A program made the translations under genes and the position numbers. A model generated the notes under the pieces. It saw only the letters and a program-made list of their open reading frames with translations, was not told the origin of the DNA and searched no databases. DNA of 64,000 bases from Pseudomonas borbori (GTDB lineage Bacteria; Pseudomonadota; Gammaproteobacteria; Pseudomonadales; Pseudomonadaceae), in assembly GCF_900115555.1 (NCBI RefSeq), contig NZ_FOWX01000007.1, forward strand, positions 122,005-186,004, given 5' to 3'. Below, piece by piece: positions 50,405-63,168 of the stretch (its first letter is position 1; each line of letters begins with the position of its first letter).

Positions 50405-52255
50405 TTAACTCAGAAAAAGGAGGACGGCGAGCACCAGTACGGCGCCCCCGGCAATGGATGCGGCATACCAGCGCACCTGGCCGGTCTGGCTGCGGGCCAG
50501 CAGGCTGTTGCTGCCCCGGGCCAGACGCGGGATCAGGCCGATGCTGCGGTCGATCGGATCACGCCCGAGCAGGCGGCAGACCAGCAGGTAAGGCTGCACG
50601 AAGAGCTTGTCGTAGAGCCAATCGAAGCCCCAGGCGACGAACCACCAGGACGACAGGAAACGTCCCGGCGCGCTTTGTGCCAGCGCAGTGGCGAAGCGGC
50701 GCTGGCCGAGGAACAGCAGGGCCGCCAGCAGGATGCCGGTCAGGGCGATGGCCCCCGAGGCGATTTCCAGGCTGTGCTTGGCCTCGCCGCCGGCATGCCC
50801 GACGCTTTGCGGCAACACGCCGGCCAGCGGCGGGCTGATCAATGCGCCGATAAAGGTCGACAGCACGATCAGCACCGCCAGCGGCAGCCAGTGGGCGATG
50901 CCATGACCGGCATGCGCTTCGGTCTTCTGTTCGCCGTGGAAGGCGATGAAGATCAGGCGGAAGGTGTAGATCGAGGTCAGGAAGGCACCGGTCAAGCCGG
51001 CATACAGCAACCACTGATGACCGCTGGCGAAGGCTTCCCAGAGGATTTCGTCCTTGGAGTAGAAACCAGCGGTGATCAGCGGCAGCGCGGCTAGGGCGGC
51101 ACCACCGACGATGAAGCTGGCATAGGCCAGCGGCAACTTGTTCCACAGGCCGCCCATCTTGAAGATGTTCTGCTCGTGGTGGCAGGCGTTGATCACCGCC
51201 CCGGAGGCGAGGAACAGCAGGGCCTTGAAGAAGGCATGGGTCATCAGGTGGAAGATCGCCGCGTCCCATGCTCCCACGCCCAGTGCGAGGAACATGTAGC
51301 CGATCTGGCTCATGGTCGAGTAGGCGAGAATGCGCTTGATGTCGGTCTGCACCAGGGCGGCGAAACCGGCCAGCACCAGGGTCACGCCGCCGACGATGCC
51401 GACCAGTTCGAGGATCTCCGGGGTCAGCAGGAACAGACCGTGGGTGCGGGCGATCAGGTACACGCCGGCGGTGACCATGGTCGCCGCGTGGATCAGCGCG
51501 GAGACCGGAGTCGGGCCGGCCATGGCGTCGGCCAGCCAGGTTTGCAGCGGCAACTGGGCCGATTTGCCGACCGCGCCGCCGAGCAGCATCAGGGTGGCGA
51601 TCCACAGCCAGCTGTCGCCTGCGACGTACTTCTGCGGCGCCAGTTGCATCAGTTCCTGAATGTTCAGGGTGCCGAGATGCAGGAACAGGATGAACAGGCC
51701 GATGGCCATGAACACGTCGCCGACACGGGTGACGATAAAGGCCTTCAGTGCCGCATTGCCGTTCGGTGTGTGCTTGAAGTAGAAGCCGATCAACAGGTAG
51801 GAGCACAGGCCCACGCCTTCCCAGCCGAGATACAGGAACAGCAGGTTGTCGCCGAGTACCAGGAACAGCATGCTGGCGATGAACAGGTTGGTGTAGGCGA
51901 AGAAGCGTGAGTAACCCTCTTCACCGCGCATGTACCAACTGGCGAACAGGTGGATCAGGAAGCCCACGCCGGTGACCACGCCCAGCATGGTCAGCGACAG
52001 TCCGTCCAGATACAGGGTGAAGCTCGGCGCAAAACCGCCAACGCTCATCCACTGCCACAGCAGCTGGGTGAACACGCCGCCTGGCGGTGGCGCGACGTTG
52101 AACTGCCAGCCGATCCAGGCGGCGGTCAGGGCCGACAGGCCGACCGAGCCGACGCCGATCACGGCCGTGGTGTTTTCCGAGAAATGTCCGCGGGAGAGGG
52201 CCAGCAACAGCCAGCCGAGCAGCGGGAACAGGCAAGTCAGGAATAGTAGGTTCAT
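50405..52255 (-). CDS. nuoL: NADH-quinone oxidoreductase subunit L
   Basis: A 616-residue distal proton-pump subunit of complex I, about 16 helices including the long lateral helix near the C-terminus. Motifs: [19 protein letters not shown] (essential Glu), [20 protein letters not shown] and [18 protein letters not shown]. Its start overlaps the nuoK stop by 4 bases. Confidence 0.95.
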   Translation of the reverse strand: MNLLFLTCLFPLLGWLLLALSRGHFSENTTAVIGVGSVGLSALTAAWIGWQFNVAPPPGGVFTQLLWQWMSVGGFAPSFTLYLDGLSLTMLGVVTGVGFLIHLFASWYMRGEEGYSRFFAYTNLFIASMLFLVLGDNLLFLYLGWEGVGLCSYLLIGFYFKHTPNGNAALKAFIVTRVGDVFMAIGLFILFLHLGTLNIQELMQLAPQKYVAGDSWLWIATLMLLGGAVGKSAQLPLQTWLADAMAGPTPVSALIHAATMVTAGVYLIARTHGLFLLTPEILELVGIVGGVTLVLAGFAALVQTDIKRILAYSTMSQIGYMFLALGVGAWDAAIFHLMTHAFFKALLFLASGAVINACHHEQNIFKMGGLWNKLPLAYASFIVGGAALAALPLITAGFYSKDEILWEAFASGHQWLLYAGLTGAFLTSIYTFRLIFIAFHGEQKTEAHAGHGIAHWLPLAVLIVLSTFIGALISPPLAGVLPQSVGHAGGEAKHSLEIASGAIALTGILLAALLFLGQRRFATALAQSAPGRFLSSWWFVAWGFDWLYDKLFVQPYLLVCRLLGRDPIDRSIGLIPRLARGSNSLLARSQTGQVRWYAASIAGGAVLVLAVLLFLS

Positions 52256-52560
52256 CCGCGCATCTCGCTGGCAGCGTCGATATCGAGGGTGTGGAAGCGG
52301 CGATACAGTTGCAGCAGGATCGCCAGGCCGATACTGGCCTCGGCGGCTGCCAGGGTGATTACCAGAATGAACATGACCTGACCGTCAGGCTGTTGCCAGC
52401 GGCTGCCGGCGACGATGAAGGCCAAGGCGGTGGCGTTCATCATCACTTCCAGACTCATCAACACGAAGAGGATGTTGCGACGCACCATCAGGCCGACCAG
52501 CCCGAGGCAAAACAGCACGGCGGCCAGAGCCAGGCCGTGCTCCATTGGAATCGCATTCAT
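52252..52560 (-). CDS. nuoK: NADH-quinone oxidoreductase subunit K
   Basis: A 102-residue three-helix subunit of complex I. Conserved membrane Glu residues lie in [15 protein letters not shown] and [17 protein letters not shown]. It overlaps nuoJ and nuoL by 4 bases at each end. Confidence 0.95.
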   Translation of the reverse strand: MNAIPMEHGLALAAVLFCLGLVGLMVRRNILFVLMSLEVMMNATALAFIVAGSRWQQPDGQVMFILVITLAAAEASIGLAILLQLYRRFHTLDIDAASEMRG

Positions 52561-53066
52561 GGCGTTGCATCCTTAGCTTCGTGGCGGCCGAGGTGGTAGG
52601 CGGCGATCAGGGCCGCGAGCAACAGCATGGAAGCCAGCTCCACGACCAGCAGGTAGGGGCCGAACAAGCTGATGCCGACGGCTTTCGCATCGACGCTCGC
52701 TAGCCCGATCTCCGCACCGCTCGGCGCCTTGAACAACGCATGCAGCAGCAGGCCCAGCAGCGCGGCGGAGAAAATCGTCGGGCCGATCCAGATGCCCGGT
52801 GTCAGCCATTGTTTTTCCTGCTTGGCGGAAGCAGGGCCGAGGTTGAGCAACATCACCACGAAGACGAACAGCACCATGATGGCGCCGGCATAGACGATGA
52901 TCTCCAGCGCTCCGGCAAAGGGCGCGCCGAGGGCGAAGAAGGTCATGGCCACCGCCAGCAGCGAGATGATCAGGTACAGTAGGGCATGCACCGGGTTGCT
53001 GCTGGTGACTACCCGCAGGGTCGAAGCCACGGCGATGCCCGCGGCGAAATAGAAAGCGAACTCCAC
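52557..53066 (-). CDS. nuoJ: NADH-quinone oxidoreductase subunit J
   Basis: A 169-residue five-helix subunit of complex I with the helix-3 block [20 protein letters not shown]. It starts with GTG at 53066 ([10 protein letters not shown]), 8-10 bases after AAGGAG; the open frame to 53162 runs into nuoI. It overlaps nuoK by 4 bases. Confidence 0.93.
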   Translation of the reverse strand: MEFAFYFAAGIAVASTLRVVTSSNPVHALLYLIISLLAVAMTFFALGAPFAGALEIIVYAGAIMVLFVFVVMLLNLGPASAKQEKQWLTPGIWIGPTIFSAALLGLLLHALFKAPSGAEIGLASVDAKAVGISLFGPYLLVVELASMLLLAALIAAYHLGRHEAKDATP

Positions 53067-53076
53067 GCGCGTCTCC

Positions 53077-53625
53077 TTAGGGCAACAAGCCTTTGACGTT
53101 GATCGGCTCGGCCTCGTTCTGCGCGGTGCCTTTCGGCTTGCCGGCAATGGCCATACCGGCAACCCGGTAGAAGTTGTAGTCCGGGTTCTTGCCCGGTCCG
53201 GAAATCAGCAGATCTTCCTTCTCGTACACCAGGTCCTGGCGCTTGAACTCGCCCATCTCGAAATCCGGGGTGAGCTGGATCGCGGTGGTCGGGCAGGCTT
53301 CTTCGCACAGGCCGCAGAAGATGCAGCGTGAGAAGTTGATGCGGAAGAACTCCGGGTACCAGCGGCCGTCGTCGGCTTCGGCCTTTTGCAGGGAAATGCA
53401 ACCGACCGGGCAAGCCACGGCGCACAGGTTGCAGGCCACGCAACGTTCTTCGCCGTCCGGGTCACGGGTCAGCACGATACGCCCGCGGTAGCGCGGCGGC
53501 AGGTACACCGGCTCCTCCGGGTACTGCAGGGTGTCACGTTTGCGGAAGCCGTGGCCGAAGATCATCACCAAGCTGCGTAGCTGGGTGTAGGTACCGATCA
53601 CGACGGCCGAAATATATTTGAGCAT
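53077..53625 (-). CDS. nuoI: NADH-quinone oxidoreductase subunit I
   Basis: A 182-residue ferredoxin-like subunit carrying clusters N6a and N6b. The two 4Fe-4S motifs are [15 protein letters not shown] and [15 protein letters not shown]. An N-terminal amphipathic segment anchors it to the membrane arm. It lies between nuoH and nuoJ, 11 and 10 bases from them. Confidence 0.95.
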   Translation of the reverse strand: MLKYISAVVIGTYTQLRSLVMIFGHGFRKRDTLQYPEEPVYLPPRYRGRIVLTRDPDGEERCVACNLCAVACPVGCISLQKAEADDGRWYPEFFRINFSRCIFCGLCEEACPTTAIQLTPDFEMGEFKRQDLVYEKEDLLISGPGKNPDYNFYRVAGMAIAGKPKGTAQNEAEPINVKGLLP

Positions 53626-53636
53626 GGTGGTTCTCC

Positions 53637-54629
53637 TTACTGGGCCGCGGCCAGCACGACTGCGCCGGTCACCAGCAGGTTAATCAGGGTCAGCGGCAGG
53701 CAGAACTTCCAGCTGAAGGCCATCACCTGGTCATAACGCGGGCGCGGAATCGAGGCGCGCAGCAGGATGAACAGCATGATGAAGAAGCAGGTCTTGAGGG
53801 CGAACCAGATGAACGGGATCTGCGGCAGGATGCCGAACGGCCCGTGCCAGCCACCGAAGAACAGGGTTACCAGCAGTGCGGAAATGGTCACGATGCCGAT
53901 GTATTCGCCGACGAAGAACATGCCCCATTTCATCCCGGCATATTCGATGTGGTAACCGTCGGCCAGTTCCTGCTCGGCTTCTGGCTGGTCGAACGGGTGA
54001 CGGTGGGTCACGGCGACGCCGGCGATGAAGAAGGTACAGAAACCGAAGAACTGCGGAATGATGAACCACAGGTTTTCGGCTTGGTAGTCGACGATGTCGC
54101 GCATGTTGAACGAGCCAACCTGGGCAACGATACCCATCAGCGCCAGGGCCAGGAACACCTCGTAGGACACCGTCTGGGCCGATGCCCGGAGGGCGCCGAG
54201 CAGGGCGAACTTGTTGTTGCTCGACCAGCCGGCGAACAGCACCGCATACACCGACAGGCCGGCCATGGCGAAGAAGAACAGGATGCCGATGTTCAGGTCG
54301 GCCACGCCCCAGGTCGGGGTGATGGGGATGATCACGAAGGCCGTCAGCAGCGCGCCCATGCCGATCACCGGCGCCAGGGTAAAGATCACCTTGTCGGCGA
54401 ACGGCGGCGTCCAGTCTTCCTTGAAGAACATCTTGAGCATGTCCGCGGCGATCTGGAACATGCCGAACGGGCCAACTCGGTTGGGGCCGTAGCGGTCCTG
54501 CCACCAACCGAGCAGGCGCCGCTCGACGAAGCTCAGCAGCGCGCCGCAGACCACCACGGCCAGCAGGATGACCACAGCCTTGAGCACCGCAATGACGATC
54601 TCGATCAGTTCGGGAGTCAGCCAGTTCAT
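53637..54629 (-). CDS. nuoH: NADH-quinone oxidoreductase subunit H
   Basis: A 330-residue eight-helix subunit that forms the quinone chamber. Family blocks are [24 protein letters not shown] sequence near residue 35 (with FVERRLLG), the loop [36 protein letters not shown] with the acidic quinone loop, and [13 protein letters not shown] near the end. It overlaps the nuoG stop by 4 bases. Confidence 0.95.
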   Translation of the reverse strand: MNWLTPELIEIVIAVLKAVVILLAVVVCGALLSFVERRLLGWWQDRYGPNRVGPFGMFQIAADMLKMFFKEDWTPPFADKVIFTLAPVIGMGALLTAFVIIPITPTWGVADLNIGILFFFAMAGLSVYAVLFAGWSSNNKFALLGALRASAQTVSYEVFLALALMGIVAQVGSFNMRDIVDYQAENLWFIIPQFFGFCTFFIAGVAVTHRHPFDQPEAEQELADGYHIEYAGMKWGMFFVGEYIGIVTISALLVTLFFGGWHGPFGILPQIPFIWFALKTCFFIMLFILLRASIPRPRYDQVMAFSWKFCLPLTLINLLVTGAVVLAAAQ

Positions 54630-57355
54630 TGCGCGCTCTCCTGTACGTCGGTGACCACGGCGCCGGCGATGACGGCCGGGATGCCGGACAGGCCGACGGG
54701 CAGGCCGATCAGGCCGACGCTCAACTCGTCACGCACCTGCAACGGCAGGCGCAGCACCTGGCCGTTGACGGTCAGCGTGAGCAGTGCGCCGTCGTCGACG
54801 CCAAGCCGATCGGCTTCGGCCTTTGCCAATGCCACATAAGGCTGCGGGATGCGCGCTTGCACCGGCGCGGCACGTGAGGAGGTTTCCTCGCTGCCGAACA
54901 GGTGATGCAAGGGTACGGCCTGCCAGGTGCCTTGAGCCGGGTTGAACGCGGCGTTCGGGGCGAACCAGGGCAAGGCCGTGCCTTTGGCTTCGATCAGGCG
55001 CACGCCCGGGTCGCCGGCACGCAGATGGCCGCCGACTTCGTCCTGAAACTTGTTCCAGGCCTGTGGCGAGTTCCAGCCCGGCGACCAGACGAAGGGAATC
55101 TGCTGACGGGATTCGGCTGAACCGGAATAGCCTTCCATGGAGAAGGCAAAGGCCGAGTCCTGGTCTTGCGGTTGACGCGGCTCGTGCACGCTGATGTTGG
55201 CGCGCATGGCGGTACGGCCACTATAGCGGTGCGGCTCACGCGCCAGTTTGAGGCCTTTGATACGAAACGTGGCCTTTGGCGCGGCTTCGTCGATGCGGGC
55301 CAAGCGAGCGTTACCGGCAGCGCAGGCCGCAGTGATTTCGTCCAGATGTGTCCAGTCGACCGTCTTGCCTTGCACGGTGCAATGCAGTGCATGCAGCCAA
55401 CGCCAGCCTTCGCGCACGAGGATGTTGGCGTCGTGGTAGCCGGGGTCGAAGACTTGGAAGAAGCGTTGGGCACGACCTTCCTGACTGACCAGGGTGCCGT
55501 CGCCTTCGGCAAAGCTGGCCACCGGCAGCAGCAGGTGCGCCTTGGCGGTGGTCGCGGTCTGCTGGTGGTCGGCGACGATCACCACTTTGGCGGCGTGCAG
55601 TGCCGCATCGACCCGGGCGCTTGCTGCGCGGTGATAGAGGTCGTTCTCAAGCACGACAACAGCGTCGGCCTGCTCATCGATCAGGGCTTGCAGGGCGGCA
55701 TCGACGGATTTATCCGCCAATTCTTCACCGAGGAACAACGCCAGGCCCATGCTGTTGGCTTCCGGCACCACCAGGCTGATGGAGCCGTTTTTTTCACGGT
55801 TCTTCAGCGCTCCGGCGATATTTGCGGCGGCTTCGATCAGCGCCTTGCTGCCCAGGGATGCACCGGAGACGATCAGCGGGCGCTTGGCGGCCAGCAGGAC
55901 GTCGGCGATGCGTTGGGCCAGCTCTGCGGCCTCGTTCTCCAGGCCGCTGACAGCTGGTGCGCTCGGATCGATGGCATGCGCCACCGCAAAACCGAGGCGG
56001 GCCAGGTCGGTCGGCGCGGCATGCACGGATTCGACGGCAACGTCATCCAGGCGAGTGGCGGCAACGCTGGCGATGAACAGCGGGTTCAGCGCGTTCTGGG
56101 CGACGTTCTGCACGGCGGCGATGTGCCAGTCCTGGATTTTCATTGAGGCGGCAATTTCAGTTGCCTTGCCTTTCACCGCTTGGCGCAGGGACAGGGCGAG
56201 TCGGGCGGCGGTCTGGGTCAGGTCTTCGCCGAGGACGAACACCGCGTCGTGGCTTTCCACATCACGCAGGGTTGGTATCGGCAACGGGCCCTCCTGCACG
56301 ACCTCGCGGATCAGCTGCAGGATCTCCAGTTCGCCGGCGGCGATGCCCGAATAGAAGTGCTCGGCACCCACCAGCTCGCGCAGGGCGAAGTTGCTTTCCA
56401 GGCTGGCGCGAGGCGAACCGATGCCAATCACCTTGCGGTTCTTCAGCAGGGCGGCGGCTTGGTCGAGGGCGGAATCGATGCCCATTTTCATCTTGCTCAG
56501 CATCATCATCGGTTGGCGTGGGCGGTCTTCCCGGTTGACGTAGCCATAGCCAAAGCGGCCGCGGTCGCAGAGAAAATACTGGTTCACCGAGCCGTTGAAG
56601 CGGTTTTCGATGCGGCGGATCTCGCCATAGCGCTCGCCGGGGCTGATGTTGCAGCCGCTGGAACAGCCGTGGCAGATGCTCGGGGCGAACTGCATGTCCC
56701 ACTTGCGGGTGTAGCGCTCGGAGTGAGTCTTGTCAGTGAAGACTCCCGTCGGACAAACCTCGACCAGGTTGCCGGAGAACTCACTTTCCAGCACACCATC
56801 CTCGACGCGACCGAAGTACACGTTGTCGTGTGCGCCGTAGACGCCCAAGTCGGTGCCGCCGGCGTAGTCCTTGTAATAGCGCACGCAGCGGTAGCAGGCG
56901 ATGCAGCGGTTCATCTCGTGACCGATGAACGGGCCGAGCTCCTGGTTCTGGTGGGTACGCTTGCTGAAGCGGTAGCGGCGCTGGTTGTGGCCGGTCATCA
57001 CCGTCATGTCCTGCAGGTGACAGTGACCGCCTTCCTCGCACACCGGACAGTCATGCGGGTGGTTGGTCATCAGCCATTCGACGACGTTGGCGCGAAATTG
57101 CCTGGCTTCCTCGTCGTCGATGGAGATCCAGGTGTTGTCGGTGGCGGGAGTCATGCAGGACATCACCAGGCGACCGCGTTTGTCGTTCTCGTCGCTGTAC
57201 TGCTTGACCGCGCACTGGCGGCAGGCACCGACGCTACCGAGCGCCGGATGCCAGCAGAAGTAAGGGATATCAAGACCAAGGGACAGGCAGGCCTGCAGCA
57301 GGTTGTCCGCCCCATCGACTTCAAAATCTTTGCCGTCTACGTGGATAGTGGCCAT
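54626..57355 (-). CDS. nuoG: NADH-quinone oxidoreductase subunit G
   Basis: A 909-residue Fe-S subunit. The N-terminal 2Fe-2S cysteines (N1b) are [32 protein letters not shown] gives N5, whose ligands include His; [11 protein letters not shown] gives N4; and CHGCSSGCN is the extra N7 site kept in E. coli-type enzymes. The long molybdopterin-oxidoreductase-like C-terminus has no cofactor. It is separated from nuoF by 94 bases, the largest gap of the operon apart from nuoB-nuoCD. Confidence 0.95.
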   Translation of the reverse strand: MATIHVDGKDFEVDGADNLLQACLSLGLDIPYFCWHPALGSVGACRQCAVKQYSDENDKRGRLVMSCMTPATDNTWISIDDEEARQFRANVVEWLMTNHPHDCPVCEEGGHCHLQDMTVMTGHNQRRYRFSKRTHQNQELGPFIGHEMNRCIACYRCVRYYKDYAGGTDLGVYGAHDNVYFGRVEDGVLESEFSGNLVEVCPTGVFTDKTHSERYTRKWDMQFAPSICHGCSSGCNISPGERYGEIRRIENRFNGSVNQYFLCDRGRFGYGYVNREDRPRQPMMMLSKMKMGIDSALDQAAALLKNRKVIGIGSPRASLESNFALRELVGAEHFYSGIAAGELEILQLIREVVQEGPLPIPTLRDVESHDAVFVLGEDLTQTAARLALSLRQAVKGKATEIAASMKIQDWHIAAVQNVAQNALNPLFIASVAATRLDDVAVESVHAAPTDLARLGFAVAHAIDPSAPAVSGLENEAAELAQRIADVLLAAKRPLIVSGASLGSKALIEAAANIAGALKNREKNGSISLVVPEANSMGLALFLGEELADKSVDAALQALIDEQADAVVVLENDLYHRAASARVDAALHAAKVVIVADHQQTATTAKAHLLLPVASFAEGDGTLVSQEGRAQRFFQVFDPGYHDANILVREGWRWLHALHCTVQGKTVDWTHLDEITAACAAGNARLARIDEAAPKATFRIKGLKLAREPHRYSGRTAMRANISVHEPRQPQDQDSAFAFSMEGYSGSAESRQQIPFVWSPGWNSPQAWNKFQDEVGGHLRAGDPGVRLIEAKGTALPWFAPNAAFNPAQGTWQAVPLHHLFGSEETSSRAAPVQARIPQPYVALAKAEADRLGVDDGALLTLTVNGQVLRLPLQVRDELSVGLIGLPVGLSGIPAVIAGAVVTDVQESAQ

Positions 57356-57449
57356 GGTTCAGGTTTCTTCTTTGCCCACCGAAGCAGGCTTGGCTAATGG
57401 AATTACGGTGTGTCGCGGGGCCAGGCTTATGGCCGCCGCGGCGAAAACT

Positions 57450-58799
57450 TTACGCGGGGACGAATTGCCCCGTCGTTGCTGGCGCCGCGTGGCTGGCAAC
57501 GCCAGCTTCGAACTCGGCACGGAAATACTTGATCGCGCTGCCCAGCGGCTCGACGGCACCAGGGGCGTGAGCACAGAAGGTCTTGCCGGGGCCAAGGAAA
57601 TTGACCAGGCCGAGCAGGGTCTCGATGTCGTCCCGGCTACCCTGGCCACGCTCCAGCGCACGGAGGATCTTCACGCTCCACGGCAGGCCGTCCCGGCATG
57701 GGGTGCAGAAACCGCAGGACTCGCGGGAGAAGAATTCTTCCATGTTACGCAACAAGGACACCATGTTGACGCTGTCGTCCACCGCCAGGGCCAAACCAGT
57801 GCCCATGCGGGTACCGACCTTGGCGATGCCGGCTGCGTACATCGAGGCGTCGAGGTGCTCCGGCAGCAGGAAGCCGGTGCCGGCGCCACCCGGTTGCCAG
57901 CATTTGAGGCGGTAGCCATCGCGCATGCCGCCGGCATAGTCCTCGAACAGCTCGCGGGCCGAAATGCCGAAGGGCAGTTCCCACAAGCCCGGGTTCTTCA
58001 CCTTGCCGGAAAAGCCCATCAGTTTGCTGCCGTGGTCTTCGCTACCCGGACGGGCCAGGGATTTGTACCAGTCGACGCCGCTGCCGATGATCGCCGGCAC
58101 GTTGCACAGGGTCTCCACATTGTTCACGCAGGTTGGCTTGCCCCACACGCCGACTGCGGCGGGGAAGGGCGGCTTGGCACGCGGGTTGGCGCGGCGGCCT
58201 TCCAGGGAGTTGATCAGGGCGGTTTCTTCGCCGCAGATATAACGACCGGCACCGGTGTGCACGAACAGTTCGAAGTCAAAACCGCTGCCGAGGATGTTCT
58301 TGCCCAGCAGACCGGCGGCCTTGGCCTCCTCGATGGCGCGATTGAGGTTGGCAGCGGCGTCGACGTATTCGCCGCGCAGGAAGATATAGCCGCGATAGGC
58401 CTTGAGTGCGCGGGCGCTGATCAGCATGCCCTCGATCAGCAGGTGCGGCAGCTGCTCCATCAGCAGGCGGTCTTTCCAAGTGTTCGGTTCCATTTCATCC
58501 GCATTGCACAACAGGTAGCGGATGTTCATGGCTTCGTCGGCCGGCATCAGGCCCCATTTAACCCCGGTGGGAAAGCCCGCGCCGCCGCGGCCCTTGAGGC
58601 CGGAGTCTTTCACCGTCTGCACGATGTCTGCCTGGGCCATCTCGCCCAGGGCCTTGCGCGCGGCGGCGTAGCCGTTCTTTTGCTGGTACTCGGCGAGCCA
58701 CACCGGCTGCGCGTCGTCACGCAGACGCCAGGTCAGCGGATGGGTTTCTTCGTTGCGCGCGGTACGGTTGGCCGGACCAATGGAGGTGAGGGGCTTCAC
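57450..58799 (-). CDS. nuoF: NADH-quinone oxidoreductase subunit F
   Basis: A 449-residue NADH- and FMN-binding subunit. The NADH loop is [15 protein letters not shown] near residue 70, FMN contacts lie in the [14 protein letters not shown] region, and the N3 cluster cysteines are [12 protein letters not shown] plus a later Cys in GKTFCAHA. Its start overlaps the nuoE stop by 4 bases. Confidence 0.95.
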   Translation of the reverse strand: MKPLTSIGPANRTARNEETHPLTWRLRDDAQPVWLAEYQQKNGYAAARKALGEMAQADIVQTVKDSGLKGRGGAGFPTGVKWGLMPADEAMNIRYLLCNADEMEPNTWKDRLLMEQLPHLLIEGMLISARALKAYRGYIFLRGEYVDAAANLNRAIEEAKAAGLLGKNILGSGFDFELFVHTGAGRYICGEETALINSLEGRRANPRAKPPFPAAVGVWGKPTCVNNVETLCNVPAIIGSGVDWYKSLARPGSEDHGSKLMGFSGKVKNPGLWELPFGISARELFEDYAGGMRDGYRLKCWQPGGAGTGFLLPEHLDASMYAAGIAKVGTRMGTGLALAVDDSVNMVSLLRNMEEFFSRESCGFCTPCRDGLPWSVKILRALERGQGSRDDIETLLGLVNFLGPGKTFCAHAPGAVEPLGSAIKYFRAEFEAGVASHAAPATTGQFVPA

Positions 58800-59311
58800 G
58801 GATACACCTCCAGCAGTTGGGCGACGCCATCGGGGCGCACGTCGCCGAAGGTGTCGTCGTCGATCATCACGGCCGGGGCCTTGTCGCAGTTACCCAGGCA
58901 ACACACCGGCAGCAGGGTGAAACGGCCGTCGGCGCTGGTCTGCCCCAGGCCGATACCCAGCTGTTGCTGGATGCTGGCAACCACCGCCTCATGGCCGCCG
59001 ATAAAGCAGGTCATGCTGTCGCACACGCGGATGATGTGGCGACCCACCGGCTGGCGGAAAATCTGACTGTAGAAGGTGGCCACCCCTTCGACATCGCTGG
59101 CCGGAATACCGAGGATCGCGCCGATGGCATCGGCGGCGCCGTCCGGCACCCAGCCACGGGCCTTCTGCACGATCTTCAGGGCTTCGATGGACGCCGCACG
59201 CGGGTCCTCGTAATGATGCATTTCGTGCTCGATGGCCGAGCGCTCGGCCTCGCTCAGGGCGAAACGGTAGGTTTGGATCAAGCTGTTGTCATTCAGGGGT
59301 GCCTGGTTCAT
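58796..59311 (-). CDS. nuoE: NADH-quinone oxidoreductase subunit E
   Basis: A 171-residue subunit with a thioredoxin-like domain holding the 2Fe-2S cluster N1a; ligands are in [10 protein letters not shown] and [12 protein letters not shown]. The helical N-terminus packs on NuoF. It starts at 59311, immediately after the nuoCD stop. Confidence 0.95.
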   Translation of the reverse strand: MNQAPLNDNSLIQTYRFALSEAERSAIEHEMHHYEDPRAASIEALKIVQKARGWVPDGAADAIGAILGIPASDVEGVATFYSQIFRQPVGRHIIRVCDSMTCFIGGHEAVVASIQQQLGIGLGQTSADGRFTLLPVCCLGNCDKAPAVMIDDDTFGDVRPDGVAQLLEVYP

Positions 59312-59312
59312 A

Positions 59313-61094
59313 TCAGCGGTCCACGTCGGCCATAACGAAGTCGATACTGCCCAGATAGGCGATCAGGTCGGCGACCATGCTGCCGCGGATCACCGCAGGG
59401 ATCTGCTGCAGGTGCGGGAAGCTCGGCGTGCGGATCCGGGTACGGTAGCTCATGGTGCTGCCGTCGCTGGTCAGGTAGTAGCTGTTGATGCCCTTGGTCG
59501 CCTCGATCATCTGGAAGGCTTCGTTGGCCGGCATGACCGGACCCCAGGAGACTTGCAGGAAGTGGGTGATCAAGGTCTCGATGTGCTGCAGGGTGCGCTC
59601 TTTCGGCGGCGGCGTAGTCAGCGGGTGATCCGCCTTGTACGGCCCCTCCGGCATGTTTTTCAGACACTGCTCGATGATCCGCAGGCTCTGGCGCATTTCC
59701 TCGACGCGGATGATGCAGCGGTCGTAGGCGTCGCCGTTATGCGCCAGCGGCACCTCGAAATCGAAGTGCTGGTAGCCGGAGTAGGGGCGCGCCTTGCGCA
59801 GGTCGAAGTCGAGCCCGGTGGCGCGCAGGCCGGAGCCGGTGACGCCCCATTCCAGGGCTTCCTTGGTGTTGTAAGCGGCTACGCCGACGGTACGACCCTT
59901 GAGGATACTGTTCTTCAGCGCGGCCTTCTCGTATTCGTCGAGGCGCTTGGGCAGCCATTCGACGAACTCCCTGACCAGCCCATCCCAGCCACACGGCAGG
60001 TCGTGGGCGACACCGCCAATGCGGTACCAGGCCGGATGCATACGAAAACCGGTGATGGCCTCGATCACCTTGTAGGCGCGCTGGCGGTCGGTAAAGGTGA
60101 AGAACACCGGCGTCATGGCGCCGACATCCTGGATATAGGTGCCGAGGAACAGCAGGTGGCTGTTGATGCGGAAGAACTCGGCAAGCATCACGCGAATGAA
60201 ATCGACCCGGTCCGGCACCTTGATCCCGGCCAGTTTCTCGACCGCCAGTACGTAGGGCAGGTTGTTCATCACCCCGCCGAGGTAATCGATGCGGTCGGTG
60301 TAGGGAATGAAACTGTGCCAGGACTGGCGCTCGGCCATCTTCTCGGCGCCGCGGTGGTGGTAGCCGACTTCCGGTACGCAGTCGATGATCTCTTCGCCAT
60401 CGAGCTGCAGGATGATGCGGAAGGCGCCGTGGGCAGACGGGTGGTTCGGGCCGAGGTTGAGGAACATGTAGTCCTCGTTCTCGCCGCGGCGCTTCATGCC
60501 CCAGTCTTCCGGCTTGAAGCGCGCGGCTTCCTCCTCCAACTGATGCTTGGCCAGGTTCAGGCTGAACGGATCGAATTCGGTGGCGCGTGCTGGGTAGTCT
60601 TTGCGCAGGGGATGACCTTCCCAGGTCGGCGGCATCATGATCCGGGTCAGGTGCGGGTGTCCGGAAAAGTAAATGCCATACATGTCCCAGACTTCACGTT
60701 CGTACCAGTTGGCGTTCGGCCAGATACTGGTCACGCTCGGCAGATTGAGATCGCCTTCGGCCAGTGCCACCTTGATCATCACGTCGCTGTTACGTTCGAT
60801 CGACATCAAGTGGTAGAACACGGTGAAGTCGGCGTCCGGCAGGCCGCGACGTTGAGTGCGCAGGCGCTCGTCGACACCATGCAGGTCATACAGCATGACG
60901 AATGGACGCGGCAGGTTGCGCAGGCAGGTAAGCACTGCAATCAACTTTTCCCGGGCAACCCAGATCACCGGCATGCCAGTGCGAGTGGCCTGCAGGGTGA
61001 GGCTTTCGGCACCAAAGCGGGAATTGAGCTCAACGACGACGTCTTGGTCGTCAGCCGTGTACGGCGGAATAGACAGAACGGTGTCTGCAGTCAT
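59313..61094 (-). CDS. nuoCD: NADH-quinone oxidoreductase fused subunit C/D
   Basis: A 593-residue fusion, as in E. coli and Pseudomonas. NuoC (30-kDa-type) occupies about residues 1-190 with [20 protein letters not shown] and [12 protein letters not shown]. NuoD (49-kDa-type) follows with [17 protein letters not shown], whose HPSAHG loop lines the quinone site, and ends [12 protein letters not shown] 60-base gap separates it from nuoB. Confidence 0.95.
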   Translation of the reverse strand: MTADTVLSIPPYTADDQDVVVELNSRFGAESLTLQATRTGMPVIWVAREKLIAVLTCLRNLPRPFVMLYDLHGVDERLRTQRRGLPDADFTVFYHLMSIERNSDVMIKVALAEGDLNLPSVTSIWPNANWYEREVWDMYGIYFSGHPHLTRIMMPPTWEGHPLRKDYPARATEFDPFSLNLAKHQLEEEAARFKPEDWGMKRRGENEDYMFLNLGPNHPSAHGAFRIILQLDGEEIIDCVPEVGYHHRGAEKMAERQSWHSFIPYTDRIDYLGGVMNNLPYVLAVEKLAGIKVPDRVDFIRVMLAEFFRINSHLLFLGTYIQDVGAMTPVFFTFTDRQRAYKVIEAITGFRMHPAWYRIGGVAHDLPCGWDGLVREFVEWLPKRLDEYEKAALKNSILKGRTVGVAAYNTKEALEWGVTGSGLRATGLDFDLRKARPYSGYQHFDFEVPLAHNGDAYDRCIIRVEEMRQSLRIIEQCLKNMPEGPYKADHPLTTPPPKERTLQHIETLITHFLQVSWGPVMPANEAFQMIEATKGINSYYLTSDGSTMSYRTRIRTPSFPHLQQIPAVIRGSMVADLIAYLGSIDFVMADVDR

Positions 61095-61154
61095 GGTCTC
61101 GGTCGCTATCGGTCAACGTAGAGAATGAATCGGGTCTTCTTGTGGAAGGGTGAC

Positions 61155-61832
61155 TCAGACTTCGTCTGGGCTGCGCAGGTTGGTAACAGCGATACGCTGT
61201 TCACGCCGCTGTTCCTTCTGCGATGGCATTTCGGCACGGTAGATGCCTTGGTCGCCGACGACCCAGGAAAGCGGACGACGCTCCTGCCCTATGGATTCCT
61301 GCAACAGCATCAGGCCTTGCAGGAAAGCTTCGGGACGGGGCGGGCAGCCGGGGATATAAACGTCCACCGGGAGGAATTTGTCCACGCCTTGAACGACTGA
61401 GTAAATATCGTACATGCCGCCGGAGTTGGCGCAGGAGCCCATGGAGATTACCCATTTGGGTTCCAGCATCTGCTCGTAGAGGCGCTGGATGATCGGCGCC
61501 ATCTTGATGAAACAGGTGCCGGCGATGACCATGAAGTCTGCCTGGCGAGGGGACGCACGAATGACTTCGGCACCGAAACGGGCGATGTCATGGGGGGCGG
61601 TGAAGGCTGTAGTCATCTCCACGTAGCAGCAGGAGAGGCCGAAATTATACGGCCACAGGGAGTTCTTGCGCCCCCAGTTAACCGCGCCATTCAGCACGTC
61701 TTCCAGCTTGCCCATGTAGATATTTTTGTGAACTTGGTCGTTTAGCAGCGGATCGGAAACAGTCTCCCGCTGACCGATCGGATACGCCTCATTGGGCGCA
61801 TCCGGGTCGACCCGAGTAAGTTTATATTGCAT
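61155..61832 (-). CDS. nuoB: NADH-quinone oxidoreductase subunit B
   Basis: A 225-residue PSST-type subunit carrying cluster N2. The ligands are the adjacent Cys pair in GLSCCYVEM, the Cys in [10 protein letters not shown], and IPGCPPRPE. The start is the ATG at 61832 ([11 protein letters not shown]), matching the P. aeruginosa protein; a TTG two codons upstream is in frame. It follows nuoA by 10 bases. Confidence 0.95.
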   Translation of the reverse strand: MQYKLTRVDPDAPNEAYPIGQRETVSDPLLNDQVHKNIYMGKLEDVLNGAVNWGRKNSLWPYNFGLSCCYVEMTTAFTAPHDIARFGAEVIRASPRQADFMVIAGTCFIKMAPIIQRLYEQMLEPKWVISMGSCANSGGMYDIYSVVQGVDKFLPVDVYIPGCPPRPEAFLQGLMLLQESIGQERRPLSWVVGDQGIYRAEMPSQKEQRREQRIAVTNLRSPDEV

Positions 61833-61842
61833 CGCCAAAGCC

Positions 61843-62256
61843 TCATTGTTTTAGCTTCGCCTGCCGTTCGCGACGCGCTGCGGGAGCCCAATCGAGCGCG
61901 CCGATACGCCAAAGATAGACAAGACCTGCCAACAGAATCGCTATAAAAACGGTAGCTTCGATAAAGCCGGCCCAGCCGCTTTCGCGAACGGATACGGCCC
62001 AGGCGAAGAGAAAGAGGGCTTCAACGTCGAAGATCACGAAGAGCATCGCGACCAGATAGAATTTTGCCGAGAAGCGCAGATTGGCGCTGCCGGTGGGAAG
62101 CATGCCGGATTCGAAAGGCTCGTTCTTGCTGCGCCCCCAAGCCTTGCTGCCGAGCAGGCTGGAAACTCCAAGCATGAATGCACAGAGGCCAATAACCCCG
62201 AGCAGGAAAACGGCCAACGCCCAGTTATGGGACAGGATTGTGCTTGTTTCCGACAT
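61843..62256 (-). CDS. nuoA: NADH-quinone oxidoreductase subunit A
   Basis: A 137-residue three-helix subunit and first gene of the nuo operon. Signatures are [32 protein letters not shown] and the C-terminal [15 protein letters not shown]. The ATG at 62256 ([10 protein letters not shown]) is chosen. The operon promoter must lie in the following 800-base region, which differs from its neighbours in having an AT-rich stretch at 62320-62410. A divergent duplicate of this gene's 3' end occurs at 63588-63693. Confidence 0.93.
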   Translation of the reverse strand: MSETSTILSHNWALAVFLLGVIGLCAFMLGVSSLLGSKAWGRSKNEPFESGMLPTGSANLRFSAKFYLVAMLFVIFDVEALFLFAWAVSVRESGWAGFIEATVFIAILLAGLVYLWRIGALDWAPAARRERQAKLKQ

Positions 62257-63100
62257 GCCGGGGCCCCTCGATATAAGGAACGGCGTCCACAAGTGATTAA
62301 ATATCCGAGCTCGCTGGCAGCTTACTGATTGTCCAGCAATCTATTCGGTGGCGTATTATGCCCGAATTAAGCGGTAAGTAAAATTTCCCTACTAGAAAAT
62401 TAACTTCAAGGTCGGGTGCCGTTACGGCATTCGCGGCCAAACCCGGTTCTGTCGGCGGCCGGGTAAGCAGCTGGGTTATTGAAGTGGTCTTTTGCCACGC
62501 GTTTCTAATCATGTGTTGCCAGGAGCGGTCGATCGCGTTCTGGGTGCAGGCGGACACGGGTGCGCCAATATAGTTGCAGTCAGGCATTGCAGGTGCTTCG
62601 ACAGGCTTGTCGGACGCCTGTCTTACAGAGTGATCCTCGCACACGCTGCACGCTGTCCAATCTTGTGAATGCATGCTCTCGCCTGGTCCAAGCCACCGTT
62701 CGCGCCTTGCGAATGGTTGTGGTGGGCCGGAGCGCTATCTACGGGGCGGGCTCGGAACCTGGGGTGGGTGGGGACTTCCAGGCCCACCGCCTATGCTCGG
62801 TCGGGGGGCTGTCGCCTCTCGGGAAAGCGACAGTCGAGATGTCGGGCGGCAGCGCAGGGCATTGATGTATCGGCAGCCGAGCAACCCATCAGTGGCGTGA
62901 CCCGGTTGGCCGTAATGGCAGGTTTCTGCATCATCGCAAGTGCGATGCGACGGGCGATCGAGGCGGGCGCTTGCCCCCGAGAACTGGCAATCGCCTCGAT
63001 CTCGTCTGGTTTTAGCGTCAATTGCCGCCTTCCCGAATAGAACGGTTTCTCCAAGTTCACACTGCGAGGTGGCGTGGGTGCCGCGACAGCTTGTTGCAAC
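62257..63100. other. Long region upstream of nuoA, no convincing gene
   Basis: About 840 bases between nuoA and the FNR box at 63101. It should hold the nuo promoter. Several overlapping open frames exist on both strands, but none resembles a known protein and their starts conflict with each other and with the FNR box. The segment 62320-62410 is notably AT-rich. Confidence 0.5.
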
Positions 63101-63114
63101 TTGATTTTGATCAA
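63101..63114. promoter_or_regulatory. Perfect FNR-type box upstream of nosR remnant
   Basis: TTGATTTTGATCAA is a perfect ANR/Dnr site, centred about 61 bases before the ATG at 63169 that begins the nosR remnant. That spacing fits activation of a nos promoter. The site survives although the gene is broken. Confidence 0.75.
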
Positions 63115-63168
63115 GGGTAAGAGGCACTACCAGGCAAACACACCCAGTTATTGGCATCAGCTAACATC

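Noticed and set aside
62390..62480. Possible tRNA-like fold upstream of nuoA
   Set aside because: The stretch has a GGTTC-like piece but no cloverleaf with matching acceptor stem and anticodon arm.
62297..62674. 125-residue minus-strand frame upstream of nuoA with several Cys
   Set aside because: No family resemblance, crosses an AT-rich likely promoter region of the nuo operon, and no convincing ribosome site.
62791..63114. 107-residue minus-strand frame (LKPDEIEAIASSRGQAPASI region)
   Set aside because: Its only start is a TTG lying inside the perfect FNR box, and the product matches nothing I know. It could be a decayed gene but cannot be supported.
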